Shown here: positions 10,058 to 18,223 of the stretch, piece by piece
How positions within the stretch are numbered: position 1 is the stretch's first letter
How the letters are laid out: the number at the start of each line of letters is the position of its first letter
From: Chloroflexota bacterium
GTDB lineage: Bacteria; Chloroflexota; Anaerolineae; Anaerolineales; Anaerolineaceae
DNA: 64,000 nucleotides
Direction: 5' to 3'
NCBI GenBank assembly: GCA_021372725.1
Contig: JAJFTV010000071.1
Location: 1 to 64,000 of the forward strand
Notes under the pieces: model-generated
Seen by the model: the letters and a program-made list of their open reading frames with translations, nothing else
Told to the model about the DNA's origin: nothing
Database searches by the model: none
Program-made: the position numbers and the translations under genes

Positions 10058-11926
10058 ATGAAAAAATTACTGTGCTTTCTTAGCCTGGCGGTCATCCTCA
10101 TCCCGCTTTGGGGTTGTACGTATAAAACAACAACTGTCCCAAAACCAACCACCGAATTAATCATCATCGATAACTCTGCTACGACTGTTTCCTCCAAACC
10201 CGCTACACTCCTGTCCTATGAAAACCCGCAATATGGATTTGCGTTTACCTATCCAGACACGTGGGCGTTGACAGAGCAGGCAGGGGATGGATCATCCAAA
10301 AACCCGCTCATTCTGCTCAGCCAGTCGAATGTTCAATTGGCCATGGAATACGGCTTTTTGTCTGAAATCCTGGGGCTTGAAAGCATCACCCTCCCATCGG
10401 GAGAGTGGATTGACCTGGATCCGATCAGCTTTTTTGACGAAAGCCTCCCATCGGGGGAGATTTTGGAAGATGGAAGGGTGAAGCTGGTCGCATTCCCTGA
10501 GCTGTCGGGCGTTTTCCTGGTGAATGGCTTGTTTTTCCGGATCACTTTACAGCCTGCCGGCAATCTTTCCCAAAGCGAAATTGATTTCGAAACCGATTTA
10601 CTGGATGAAGTCAACGGGATTATCGAATCTTTTTCATCCATCGAACGAACTTCCACAACGGTTGATGAATATCCGGGCTGGAGTACCTTTCTCTCCATGG
10701 ATTACGGCCTTCTTCTCAGGTATCCTCCTGAATGGCAGTTGGAAGAAACGGAATGGGAGACCGTGCCGGGTTTGTATGAAAAAGCCCTCTCGCTTACAAA
10801 AGACAGGGCACAGTTACTGCTGGGTTATCATTTCAACAGCGAATATGTACCCCACACAGAGGGCTTCCTGGGCGGATTACTGGTGGATGAAGGGTTGGTA
10901 CCCTTCCTGGGAAAAGAGATACCCAAATATGTGCTTCAATATGAAAACAAGGATAAAGCCGTTTTCTATAACAGTCTGGAGGGATTGGATAGCGGAGGCC
11001 TGGTCTTCAACATCCGCTTGCAGGATATGACCACCGGAGCCGGTTATGATTTGATCGAGGTCAAAGACGCCGACCAATTGGAAGCGGAGAGCATCCTGGC
11101 ATCTTTGCATCAGTTTACTCCGGCACTCTCCCGGCCTGGGGAAAGGATCATCAGCCAGGGTGAAAAATACTTCCTGACATTTGAGAGCTGTTTTGACCTG
11201 GATGAAGGAATGCAAAAACCGGAGGATGATATCACCTGTGATTTTGTGGTGAAAAAGGTGCCTGGAAGCAGTAACCAGAAAGTCAGCTTTCAGCCGATGA
11301 ACCAGGCGGTCTATGACTTCAAAACAGATTTTGCAGAGCCTCCTGCAACCGGCGATTGCGCAGCTTCAGAGGAGCTAAAAACGGTACAAAAAACCGAACT
11401 GGTTCTGGATGAATCGTATATTTGTTTTCAAACCAGTGTCGGACGATACGGCTCGTTTATGCTGCGGGGTATGACCAGTGATGGAGTAAGCTTTGATTGG
11501 CAGACCAGCAGCACAGTGGGGGTGTTGAAGCAGTCAACCATCGAGGGCAGCGGTGAGTGGGACGTGGCGGTCACCCTGAAAGATATGTCCATTCCGGATG
11601 GTACGGTGATGAAGCCTGGTGAGGTATTCACCAAAACCTGGCAACTGCTCAACAAGGGAACCAGTACCTGGACAACGGATTATGCGATCCGGTTTGAGAC
11701 GGGCAACCGGCTGGGCGCACCCTATGAAGTCGCCATCCCCTCAGAAGTGCCTCCTGATGGGGCAGTCAACATCTCGGTGGAGATGACTGCTCCGCTGGAA
11801 CCAGGAGAGTATACCGGCCACTGGGTGATGAGGAATGCCAGCGGACACCGCTTCGGGATGGGAGCAGATGGCAGTAAAACGTTCTGGGTACTCATTGTTG
11901 TGGAAGCAGAGGGCAGTACTGACTGA
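10058..11926 (+). CDS. Lipoprotein with C-terminal NBR1-type Ig-like domain
   Basis: The signal peptide ends in the lipobox LWGC (Cys20), so the protein is probably anchored to the outer face of the membrane. The middle contains two similar regions beginning YENPQYGFAFTYPDTW and FLSMDYGLLLRYPPEW, an apparent internal duplication of a PsbP-like module that is common in such lipoproteins. Residues of about 500-622 form an Ig-like domain of the NBR1 type (PGEVFTKTWQLLNKGTSTW...GEYTGHWVMRN). I chose the ATG at 10058 because GGAGG sits nine bases upstream and the signal peptide begins there; the longer GTG frame at 9968 adds an unlikely Cys/Arg-rich leader. Function unknown. Confidence 0.75.
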   Translation: MKKLLCFLSLAVILIPLWGCTYKTTTVPKPTTELIIIDNSATTVSSKPATLLSYENPQYGFAFTYPDTWALTEQAGDGSSKNPLILLSQSNVQLAMEYGFLSEILGLESITLPSGEWIDLDPISFFDESLPSGEILEDGRVKLVAFPELSGVFLVNGLFFRITLQPAGNLSQSEIDFETDLLDEVNGIIESFSSIERTSTTVDEYPGWSTFLSMDYGLLLRYPPEWQLEETEWETVPGLYEKALSLTKDRAQLLLGYHFNSEYVPHTEGFLGGLLVDEGLVPFLGKEIPKYVLQYENKDKAVFYNSLEGLDSGGLVFNIRLQDMTTGAGYDLIEVKDADQLEAESILASLHQFTPALSRPGERIISQGEKYFLTFESCFDLDEGMQKPEDDITCDFVVKKVPGSSNQKVSFQPMNQAVYDFKTDFAEPPATGDCAASEELKTVQKTELVLDESYICFQTSVGRYGSFMLRGMTSDGVSFDWQTSSTVGVLKQSTIEGSGEWDVAVTLKDMSIPDGTVMKPGEVFTKTWQLLNKGTSTWTTDYAIRFETGNRLGAPYEVAIPSEVPPDGAVNISVEMTAPLEPGEYTGHWVMRNASGHRFGMGADGSKTFWVLIVVEAEGSTD

Positions 11927-12023
11927 TCTGGCATGGGCGTGGCCTGTAATAGCTTATATCGCAGCAGCCGGTTGGCTGGCTAAACAAATCGTTAAGAAAT
12001 ACACCAAAAACAGGAGTATTTGA

Positions 12024-12872
12024 ATGGCTCAATCCTTCCAAACCATACCCACGCTGAACGGCAATCTATGGGTTGCCCAAAGCGCACTGTATTCCACCAA
12101 CAGCGCCATATTTTATGACGGAACCAGCGCCTGCCTGATCGATCCCGGACTGCTGCCTTTGGAAATCATGTCCATCCTTAATTTCCTGGAAACACAACAC
12201 CTGAAGCCTGAATACATCCTGCTGACACATTCCCATTGGGATCATATATTCGGGCCGGAATATTTTCCCAATGCGCGGGTCATCACACATAACCTGTTTT
12301 GCAATGAACTTTCTGGTGAGGGAAGCGAGCGTATCATGAACCGCATCCAGGCCTTTGACCGCGAAAATCAGGTCAGAAGAGTCAGATCATTCAGGATTCC
12401 CAGCCCGGATATCACATTTGAAGATTCACTTACCATTCAGATCGGAGATCTGTCACTGAATATGATGCATGCTCCCGGGCATTCCCCCGATCAATGCGTT
12501 ATCTACGAACGGGAATCGAAAATCCTGTGGGCGGCTGATATGTTGAGCGACCTTGAAATCCCCTACATCTATCACAGCCTGAAAGCCTACCAGGACACCC
12601 TTGCCAGGCTTGACAGGCTGGAAATTCAACAATTAATTCCGGGACATGGTCAGGATACTCACTCCCGGCAGGAAATAGAAACCCGCTTCCAGGAGGACAG
12701 AGCTTATCTGGATGAACTGGGTGGTCTGGTTAAGAAAGCCATTCAGGCAGGTAAAAACCTGGAAGAGACTCAACAGGAATGCAGCCGGATGTGTTATAAA
12801 CACCAGGAAGAGAATGCCCGCCCACATCAAATCAATGTGGAGAACGTCTACAAAGAGTTTTTATTATCCTGA
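12024..12872 (+). CDS. Metallo-beta-lactamase-fold hydrolase
   Basis: A 282-residue MBL-fold protein with the metal-binding THSHWDH (about 68-74), the second His in HAPGHSPDQ, the Asp in WAADM and a C-terminal GHGQD. It is similar in outline to glyoxalase-II-like thioester or ester hydrolases, but the substrate cannot be read from the sequence. GGAG lies close to the ATG. The gene follows the NBR1 lipoprotein by about 100 bases, in the same direction. Confidence 0.85.
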   Translation: MAQSFQTIPTLNGNLWVAQSALYSTNSAIFYDGTSACLIDPGLLPLEIMSILNFLETQHLKPEYILLTHSHWDHIFGPEYFPNARVITHNLFCNELSGEGSERIMNRIQAFDRENQVRRVRSFRIPSPDITFEDSLTIQIGDLSLNMMHAPGHSPDQCVIYERESKILWAADMLSDLEIPYIYHSLKAYQDTLARLDRLEIQQLIPGHGQDTHSRQEIETRFQEDRAYLDELGGLVKKAIQAGKNLEETQQECSRMCYKHQEENARPHQINVENVYKEFLLS

Positions 12873-12995
12873 TAATATTCCGGGGAACCTGCCTGACTCA
12901 GCCAAATACCCGCTTCAGCACGGTTGAACTTCAACAGAAAATTCTGCCGCGAAGACAAAGGGATGAAATCCATGATGCCTGGCTTGAACGGCGGC

Positions 12996-13727
12996 TTACT
13001 CCTGCACCGGGTTTTCCAGCCTGATCAATTCATAAATCGAATGAACCTCGCGCAGCAACTCAAGCTGCCGCTGCGAAATAAAGCGCGCGACTTCCAAACG
13101 AGCCGGATGGTTGGGTTGCAGCTCCACGCCCAGATGCCGTTTCCCGCCTGGCAAACCTGTTTTGATATGGATGATGGTTCCTTTCAAGGCAACGGTATGA
13201 GGTTCATGGAGTTCGTCGGGTTCATCGAGGGAAGCTATTCCGGGTAGCTGTACATGAACAGTAATCTCAAGCCCGGGTTTGCATTCCCCCTTTATGCTTG
13301 CTTCATCCACCAGAACACCCAATCCGGTGAGTGAGATGTCCATCAACTCGGCGTCCACGTGATCCATTTGCGCAGTGGTCACCTGGCCTGGCATGGGGCG
13401 TCCCGGCTGGATGTGAACCTGGGTAATCTGCCCCAATCGCTCGGGCTGGTAGGAAAAATGTGTCAGCGTGGCATCCATTTTGACGGGATTTACCAGAACA
13501 ACACCCGCTCTGACCAGCATGGGGAACTTGAGATTCTGGATATGGGTCTCTTTGGCAAGATACATGGCAACCAGTTGAAATTTCTCGGTGCTGACGGTAA
13601 TGGATGCCTCACCAATGCTGGTGATGCTGGCTGCATACGAAACTGGAATGCCTTTATACAGGTTCAACAGCCTGATCTTTCTTCCCTCGTATGCGATTTC
13701 ACGGAAAATCTTGATAATCTCGTCCAT
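12996..13727 (-). CDS. PilZ-like domain protein with degenerate c-di-GMP motif
   Basis: A 243-residue cytosolic protein with an N-terminal beta-rich YcgR-like segment and a C-terminal PilZ-like domain. The DxSxxG half of the c-di-GMP signature is present as DISLTGLG near residue 127. The expected RxxxR half is not visible, which suggests a non-canonical or non-binding PilZ. I prefer the ATG at 13727 (MDEIIKIF) because GGGTGGG lies seven bases upstream; a GTG at 13739 would add four residues. It is convergent with the MBL hydrolase gene and stands alone. Confidence 0.65.
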   Translation of the reverse strand: MDEIIKIFREIAYEGRKIRLLNLYKGIPVSYAASITSIGEASITVSTEKFQLVAMYLAKETHIQNLKFPMLVRAGVVLVNPVKMDATLTHFSYQPERLGQITQVHIQPGRPMPGQVTTAQMDHVDAELMDISLTGLGVLVDEASIKGECKPGLEITVHVQLPGIASLDEPDELHEPHTVALKGTIIHIKTGLPGGKRHLGVELQPNHPARLEVARFISQRQLELLREVHSIYELIRLENPVQE

Positions 13728-13953
13728 ACCGGTTCCCACCCTTTCTCATGGATTGATTTGGACTCATCGATATTATCCGGATGCGAAGCTGCTGCCCTGA
13801 TTTGCGCATCCAGACTGACTATTCGACCAGGAATATGTGGCTGCGAAGTTTGTATCCACATTATGGCATGGATGAAACAGGTTTGTCAACAGAAGAAGAG
13901 GGGATCGGGTAAGCAAAACAAGAAAAGATTGTTTCCTGTTATGTTGTAATATT

Positions 13954-13990
13954 TAAAGAAATTACGATTATCATAATCTGGATTTCTTTA
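13954..13990. promoter_or_regulatory. 37-bp nested palindrome, possible operator
   Basis: TAAAGAAAT (13954-13962) pairs perfectly with ATTTCTTTA (13982-13990), and inside it GATTAT pairs with ATAATC around a single central C. The site lies 11 bases upstream of the decayed ATPase ORF, so it could be its former operator or part of its 5' leader. Confidence 0.5.
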
Positions 13991-14001
13991 GTGGGGTCAT
14001 C

Positions 14002-14701
14002 ATGTTTATCAATCGTGTGTCCGAAGTGGCACTATTGGAGAAACGTTTTGCTTCCGGCAAAGCGGAGTTTTTGTTCTCTATGGCCGCTGGCGGGTTGGCA
14101 AAACTGAGCTTCTGGCGCGATTCTGCGAGAGCAACCGTTCGATTTTCTTTGTTGCTGACCTGGGCACGGAAATTTCCCTCAGAACCGCTCTATCCACGGC
14201 GGTCAATTCAATATTATTCGGGCCAAACCAAATGAATGCAGTTTACTTTTACCTGGGATGACCTTTTTCAGGCAGTTTTATCCTAACTTTGATGCGCAGG
14301 ATCAGGTGATGCCTGAAATCGACCACTTTACCAGCCTGGCTTTTGAGGAAATTTGCCAGCAATATTATTGGCAAGCTGGATTGACTGGTCAACTTGCGTT
14401 TGTTCCCGAGAACATCGACAAATGGTGGGCCGCCAATTAAAAGGTTGACCTGGTTGTTTTGGGTGAAACTGAAGCCGTTTTGGTGGAATGCAAATGGACG
14501 GACAAACCCGCCGGGATTGACCTATTGGTTGATCTGGAGCGGAAAGCTGATTTGATGAAACCTGACCTGGAGAGGCGGAGCATCCATTTTGCAATGTGCT
14601 CTCGATCCGGTTTTACCTCTCAATTGGAAGAAAACGCAAGACAGCGGAAGGATATAATATTACGGAATTTGCCCGATATCTTGGATCAGGCAAAACGATA
14701 A
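14002..14701 (+). pseudogene. Decayed AAA+ ATPase of the DUF234 (COG1672-like) type
   Basis: The first frame opens MFINRVSEVALLEKRF and GKAEF, as in these ATPases. A frameshift in a T-run near 14069 moves the P-loop (LYGRWRVGKTELL) into another frame, which runs on to about 14235. An internal deletion follows, since the full family is about 450 residues. A third frame from 14258 carries the C-terminal DUF234-like nuclease-fold part, with a nonsense TAA at 14438-14440 followed by KVDLVVLGETEAVLVECKW. The gene therefore has at least one frameshift, a large deletion and a stop. Such ATPases are often mobile or defence-associated, but the role of this one is lost. Confidence 0.8.
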
Positions 14702-14751
14702 TTCGGCGTTCATATCCTGCTGTGGGTTTTTTCTTCAATAATCCGCCCTCA

Positions 14752-15084
14752 TCACGCTGTGATGCTTTTCGAGAAAAAGCTCATCACAAAAACGCCGAGA
14801 AGGATCAATACCACACCGATGATCAATGGCAAATCGACTTTTTCGTGCAGCAGGTACAGGCTGATCAGCATCGTCCCGGCAGTACCCACTCCGGACCAGA
14901 TGGCATACGCCGGCCCGAGCGGAATACTTTTTAGAGCAATGGCGAACAGGTAGAACGAAATTCCATAGCCTGCAACAACAACCAGGCTGGGGACCAGCTT
15001 TGTAAAACCAACGGAATATTTTAACGCGGCAGTACCGATGACCTCAGTCAATATCGCAAGCAGCAGCAGAATCATGGGATGCAT
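14752..15084 (-). CDS. Small multidrug resistance (SMR) family exporter
   Basis: A 110-residue protein with four membrane helices of the EmrE/SugE family, which export cationic compounds or guanidinium in exchange for protons as a dimer. The essential membrane Glu14 is present in LLAILTEVIGT, and the GPAYAIWSGVG motif of helix 3 is clear. I chose ATG at 15084 because GAGG lies six bases upstream; the TTG at 15096 overlaps that site. The next gene upstream on this strand is distant, so this is a single-gene unit. The sequence does not separate drug from guanidinium transport. Confidence 0.9.
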   Translation of the reverse strand: MHPMILLLLAILTEVIGTAALKYSVGFTKLVPSLVVVAGYGISFYLFAIALKSIPLGPAYAIWSGVGTAGTMLISLYLLHEKVDLPLIIGVVLILLGVFVMSFFSKSITA

Positions 15085-15115
15085 TGTGAACCTCAAATCA
15101 ATTTTGATGCCCTAA

Positions 15116-15226
15116 TGTTCTGTCAGGTATCAAGACGAAATTTGAAAAATACTGAGACAGAACACTTTAAGCTTTGTCAAACACCCATTGGGTGTTGCCA
15201 AATTGTAATTTCATGTTTGACAAAAC
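15116..15226 (+). repeat. Double-hairpin dispersed repeat, copy A
   Basis: Two inverted repeats in series: TGTTCTGTC (15116-15124) with GACAGAACA (15156-15164), then GCTTTGTCAAAC (15171-15182) with GTTTGACAAA (15215-15224). A further small palindrome ACACCC/GGGTGT lies inside the second. Similarity to copy B (48017-48130) extends on both sides, to about 15258. Confidence 0.7.
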
Positions 15227-15258
15227 ACTAGTTTACCACCGTTTGAATGAAAAACGGA

Positions 15259-15288
15259 TTGACAGGCCAGGCTCAATTATGGTATTCT
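15259..15288 (+). promoter_or_regulatory. Probable promoter of the ABC-F gene leader
   Basis: TTGACA (15259-15264), 18-base spacer, TATTCT (15283-15288). The start of transcription would be near 15295, giving a leader of about 280 bases. Confidence 0.6.
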
Positions 15289-15332
15289 TTGTTTCTGGCA
15301 GAAAATCCTGATTGGAAATAAGGAAAACCTGA

Positions 15333-15374
15333 ATGTTGATTCACAAGAATTACATCGCAAGTATTGGCGCCTGA
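15333..15374 (+). CDS. 13-residue leader peptide upstream of the ABC-F gene
   Basis: ATG at 15333 opens a short ORF encoding MLIHKNYIASIGA, ending in TGA at 15372. AAGGA lies eight bases upstream, an ideal ribosome site. Its position between a promoter and an intrinsic terminator is the pattern of antibiotic-sensing leader peptides that control resistance ABC-F genes by ribosome stalling. The role is inferred from layout; the peptide itself is not one I recognise. Confidence 0.55.
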   Translation: MLIHKNYIASIGA

Positions 15375-15453
15375 GCGGCCCGGCGGATTATTTCTTGATG
15401 TACAGGATGGTTTAGCCATTTAATTCCCTTTTATAAAAACAATCCAATAACCC

Positions 15454-15482
15454 CTGCAGGCAGCTTTCGGCCTGCAGTTTTT
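15454..15482 (+). terminator. Intrinsic terminator in the ABC-F leader
   Basis: CTGCAGGC (15454-15461) pairs perfectly with GCCTGCAG (15470-15477) and is followed by five T residues. It lies 95 bases before the ABC-F start. GCCTGAG at 15369-15375, overlapping the leader-peptide stop, could pair with the left arm as an antiterminator. Confidence 0.75.
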
Positions 15483-15576
15483 GATCTTAAGGTCATCTTC
15501 CAGGGCGCCACGTTCTGGCAGAATTTATAAGCCGTTTCAGCAACAAATTATGCAATAATGATAAGGAGAATTCAAT

Positions 15577-17202
15577 ATGCTTCAGGCAAATCAAATCAGC
15601 AAAACCTATGGCACCCAGACCGTACTGGATGGCGTCAGCTTCAACCTGAATGCCGGTGAAAGAATAGGGCTGGTGGGAGCGAACGGCGGCGGGAAAACCA
15701 CGTTGCTGCGCATCCTCTGCGGCGAAGAAAAGCCCGATACCGGTATGGTGACTGTCTCCCCCGCTGATACTTTGGGGTACCTGCCTCAGGGCATTCAAGT
15801 TACCCCGCAGTTGACCGTCGAAGAATATGTTCTCTCCGGTATGGCGGGTTACCTGGAAACGCGGCGGGGGATGGAACAGGCGCTGAAAGCTCTGGAGTGG
15901 GCGCCTGAAAACCCTGATTCTTTACAATTATTTGGCGAGATGTTGACCCGCTTTGAGGGGTTTGGCGGGTACGATCTGGAGCCGCGTGTACAGGCTATAT
16001 TGGCCGGATTGGGGATCGGCGGGCTTGACCCGCACGGCAGCCTGGCTCCGCTCAGCGGCGGTGAGCTGACCCGTCTCAGTCTGGCACGGCTGCTGCTGGC
16101 CCAACCGTCCATCCTCATTCTGGACGAACCCACCAATCATCTTGATATCGAGGCGATGGAATGGCTGGAAGTTTTTTTGCAGACTTATCGTGGAGCCGTG
16201 CTGGTGGTTTCGCATGATCGTGTTTTTCTGGATCACATCGTGGAGCGGATTCTGGAACTGGATGATATCAACCACCAGATCAAACCCTATCCTGGCAATT
16301 ACACCGCTTATGCAGCCGCAAAGGAAGCGGAACGTAAAAAGCTGCTGGCAACGTGGAAGGATCAGCAGATTGAAATTCGTAAACTGGAAGAAGATGTGCA
16401 GCGCACCAAACAACAGGCTATCAGCACGGAGAGAGGTACAAACAATGATTTTCAACGTCGTCTTGCAAAGAAGGTAGCCAAAAAAGCTCTGGCGAAAGAA
16501 AAGCGTTTGCAGCGTTATCTGGAGGATGAAGAGCGGGTTGAAAAGCCGACCACCCTGGCGCATATCCGCCTTGATTTTGGAAACCCCATGCGCAGCGGAC
16601 AGAGGGTGGCCGACCTGGAAGGCCTGGGGGTAAAGCGGGGCGGTCGCTGGTTGTTCAGGGATACGGATCTGTCACTGCAGTATGGTGACCGGGTGGCGCT
16701 GGTGGGGCCGAACGGGAGCGGCAAAACCACTCTGCTGCGTCTGCTACTGGGGATAGAAACCCCCGACGAGGGAAAGATCAGCATTGGAAAAAGCGTCAGG
16801 CTGGGATACATGCCCCAGCAGCAGGAGACACTCGATCCTGCCGCCATGGCGCTGGATGTCATCCGTTCACTGGCTCCCATGAGCATCAGTGAGGCGCATC
16901 ATTTTCTGCATTATTTCCTGTTCGATGCCGATGAAGCGCGCCGCGAAACCCGTTTGCTCAGCTACGGGCAGCGGGCCCGGCTGTTGCTGGCGCGCCTGGT
17001 GGTCAGTGGCGCAAACTGCCTGCTGCTGGATGAGCCGGTTAATCATCTGGACATCCCCTCGCGCCAGCAGTTTGAAGAGGCACTGGAGGCTTTCCCCGGG
17101 ACGGTGTTGATCTCACTGCATGACCGCGCCTTTATCCAAAATTTTGCAAATCAAATCTGGCGCATCCGCGATGGAAGAATCGAACGAGTATATGAACTCT
17201 GA
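15577..17202 (+). CDS. ABC-F family ATPase (ribosome-acting, possible antibiotic resistance)
   Basis: 541 residues with two ABC cassettes in one chain and no membrane segment, the ABC-F layout. Cassette 1 has GANGGGKTTLL (about 34), LSGGELTRLSLARLLL and DEPTNHLD; cassette 2 has GPNGSGKTTLL (about 378), LSYGQRARLLLARLVV and DEPVNHLD. A charged helical linker at about 245-325 would reach into the ribosomal E site. ABC-F proteins either tune translation or dislodge ribosome-targeting antibiotics; the short C-terminus and the attenuator-like leader favour the resistance type. AAGGAG precedes the ATG by seven bases. In cassette 2 the signature SGG is replaced by SYG, as is frequent in ABC-F. Confidence 0.9.
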   Translation: MLQANQISKTYGTQTVLDGVSFNLNAGERIGLVGANGGGKTTLLRILCGEEKPDTGMVTVSPADTLGYLPQGIQVTPQLTVEEYVLSGMAGYLETRRGMEQALKALEWAPENPDSLQLFGEMLTRFEGFGGYDLEPRVQAILAGLGIGGLDPHGSLAPLSGGELTRLSLARLLLAQPSILILDEPTNHLDIEAMEWLEVFLQTYRGAVLVVSHDRVFLDHIVERILELDDINHQIKPYPGNYTAYAAAKEAERKKLLATWKDQQIEIRKLEEDVQRTKQQAISTERGTNNDFQRRLAKKVAKKALAKEKRLQRYLEDEERVEKPTTLAHIRLDFGNPMRSGQRVADLEGLGVKRGGRWLFRDTDLSLQYGDRVALVGPNGSGKTTLLRLLLGIETPDEGKISIGKSVRLGYMPQQQETLDPAAMALDVIRSLAPMSISEAHHFLHYFLFDADEARRETRLLSYGQRARLLLARLVVSGANCLLLDEPVNHLDIPSRQQFEEALEAFPGTVLISLHDRAFIQNFANQIWRIRDGRIERVYEL

Positions 17203-17290
17203 AAAACGAATGGTGCATACCCTGGCAATCAGCAATATGAGAAAACAGGATGAATTAATCCGAATTGGCAGGCCACCTCATTGACTTAAT

Positions 17291-17317
17291 TGTGTATAAT
17301 GATAGTGTGTATACACA
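17291..17317. promoter_or_regulatory. Probable operator/promoter of the toxin-antitoxin pair
   Basis: A perfect 12-bp palindrome TGTGTATACACA (17306-17317) is preceded by another copy of its half-site, TGTGTATA (17291-17298), which overlaps a TATAAT box (17295-17300). Repeated half-sites over a -10 element fit autoregulation by the ribbon-helix-helix-like antitoxin encoded 29 bases downstream. Confidence 0.55.
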
Positions 17318-17345
17318 ATATAAACCATACCATTGGGTGAAATAA

Positions 17346-17615
17346 ATGAATCTGATCCGTGTTCAGATCATGCTGGAGCCGCGCCAACATAAAGCCTTGA
17401 AAAAAGCTGCCCATCGTTCCAATAAAAGCGTCTCTCAACTGCTGCGCGACATTACCAATATCTACCTGGCCGAGATGTTCCCCGAAGATGATGAAGTGCT
17501 TCAAACACTGCATACCATTAAGTCGATCCGCGAGAGGCAACCTGAGGTCTCCGATGGTATTTTCCCCGATCCTTACATAGGTGAACCCGATGACAGCGGA
17601 GATACCGGAAAATGA
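17346..17615 (+). CDS. Ribbon-helix-helix-like antitoxin
   Basis: 89 residues. The N-terminus (IRVQIMLEPRQHKALKKAAHRSNKSVSQLLRD) reads as a beta strand followed by two helices, the ribbon-helix-helix DNA-binding fold of VapB/CopG-type antitoxins. The acidic C-terminal tail (PYIGEPDDSGDTG) would be the toxin-binding part. Its stop overlaps the start of the PIN-domain gene by four bases (ATGA), indicating translational coupling. It probably represses its own operon through the TGTGTATA sites upstream. Confidence 0.7.
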   Translation: MNLIRVQIMLEPRQHKALKKAAHRSNKSVSQLLRDITNIYLAEMFPEDDEVLQTLHTIKSIRERQPEVSDGIFPDPYIGEPDDSGDTGK

Positions 17616-18088
17616 ACATTGTTGTTGATGCCAGTCTGACAGGTGCCTTGTTTGTGCGCATGCCCTGGTCGGCTTTTGTGGAAAGACAGTTCCGCACCTG
17701 GCGGCTGAATGGCGATCAGATGTTCGTGCCGTCCGTCTGGTTGGCAGAAGTGACGTCCATCCTCCGAAAAGCTGCAACTTCGGGCAGGATCAAGGAAGAG
17801 GATGCGCGTGTCATTTTAACCATGTTGCCCAATTTGCATATTCAAATCATCTCGCCGAACCCGGCCTTGCTGGATGCGGCATTCATTATGGCCGGCAGGC
17901 TGGGGATCACAGATGTCTATGCAGTCCAATATCTTGCACTGGCAGAGCATCTGCATGCCGAATTCTGGACCGTGAACCACAAACTATACGAAACCCTAAA
18001 AGAATTTCATTTTGACTGGATTAAATTCTTTCCAACCTCGAACACTGCAACGGAATCCAGATCAGGCATTGAATACGACAAAATTTGA
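17612..18088 (+). CDS. PIN-domain protein, VapC-like toxin
   Basis: 158 residues with a PIN-domain layout: Asp6 in MNIVVDAS, Glu46 in WLAEVTSIL, and Asp near 103 in GITDVYAVQYLALAE. PIN toxins are magnesium-dependent RNases, typically cutting tRNA or rRNA. The fourth acidic position, usually Asp in a T-x-D motif, appears as Asn in WTVNHKL, so activity may be reduced or use a substituted ligand. Overlap with the antitoxin gene and a shared operator support a toxin-antitoxin module. The last 15 residues after FFPTSN look like a variable extension. Confidence 0.7.
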   Translation: MNIVVDASLTGALFVRMPWSAFVERQFRTWRLNGDQMFVPSVWLAEVTSILRKAATSGRIKEEDARVILTMLPNLHIQIISPNPALLDAAFIMAGRLGITDVYAVQYLALAEHLHAEFWTVNHKLYETLKEFHFDWIKFFPTSNTATESRSGIEYDKI

Positions 18089-18223
18089 ACTGATTTTTAA
18101 GGAGGTCTAAATCATGCCAATCCCATTCTCGTTGATAGTGATATTATAATGAACAAATTAATGTATCCAGTTAATCATTTAATGTGCCATAACGGTATTT
18201 TCGTTTTTTGAAAGAGGTATGAA

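Noticed and set aside
11835-12023. Open frame ending WPVIAYIAAAGWLAKQIVKKYTKN, possible small membrane peptide
   Set aside because: It overlaps the end of the NBR1 lipoprotein gene in another frame, and its only start candidates (ATG 11835, a TTG near 11894) have no ribosome site; the hydrophobic end may be chance.
14002-14235. Separate small gene MFINRVSEVALLEKRF
   Set aside because: The P-loop of the ATPase is read in a different frame of the same bases and the family continues downstream, so this is one broken gene.
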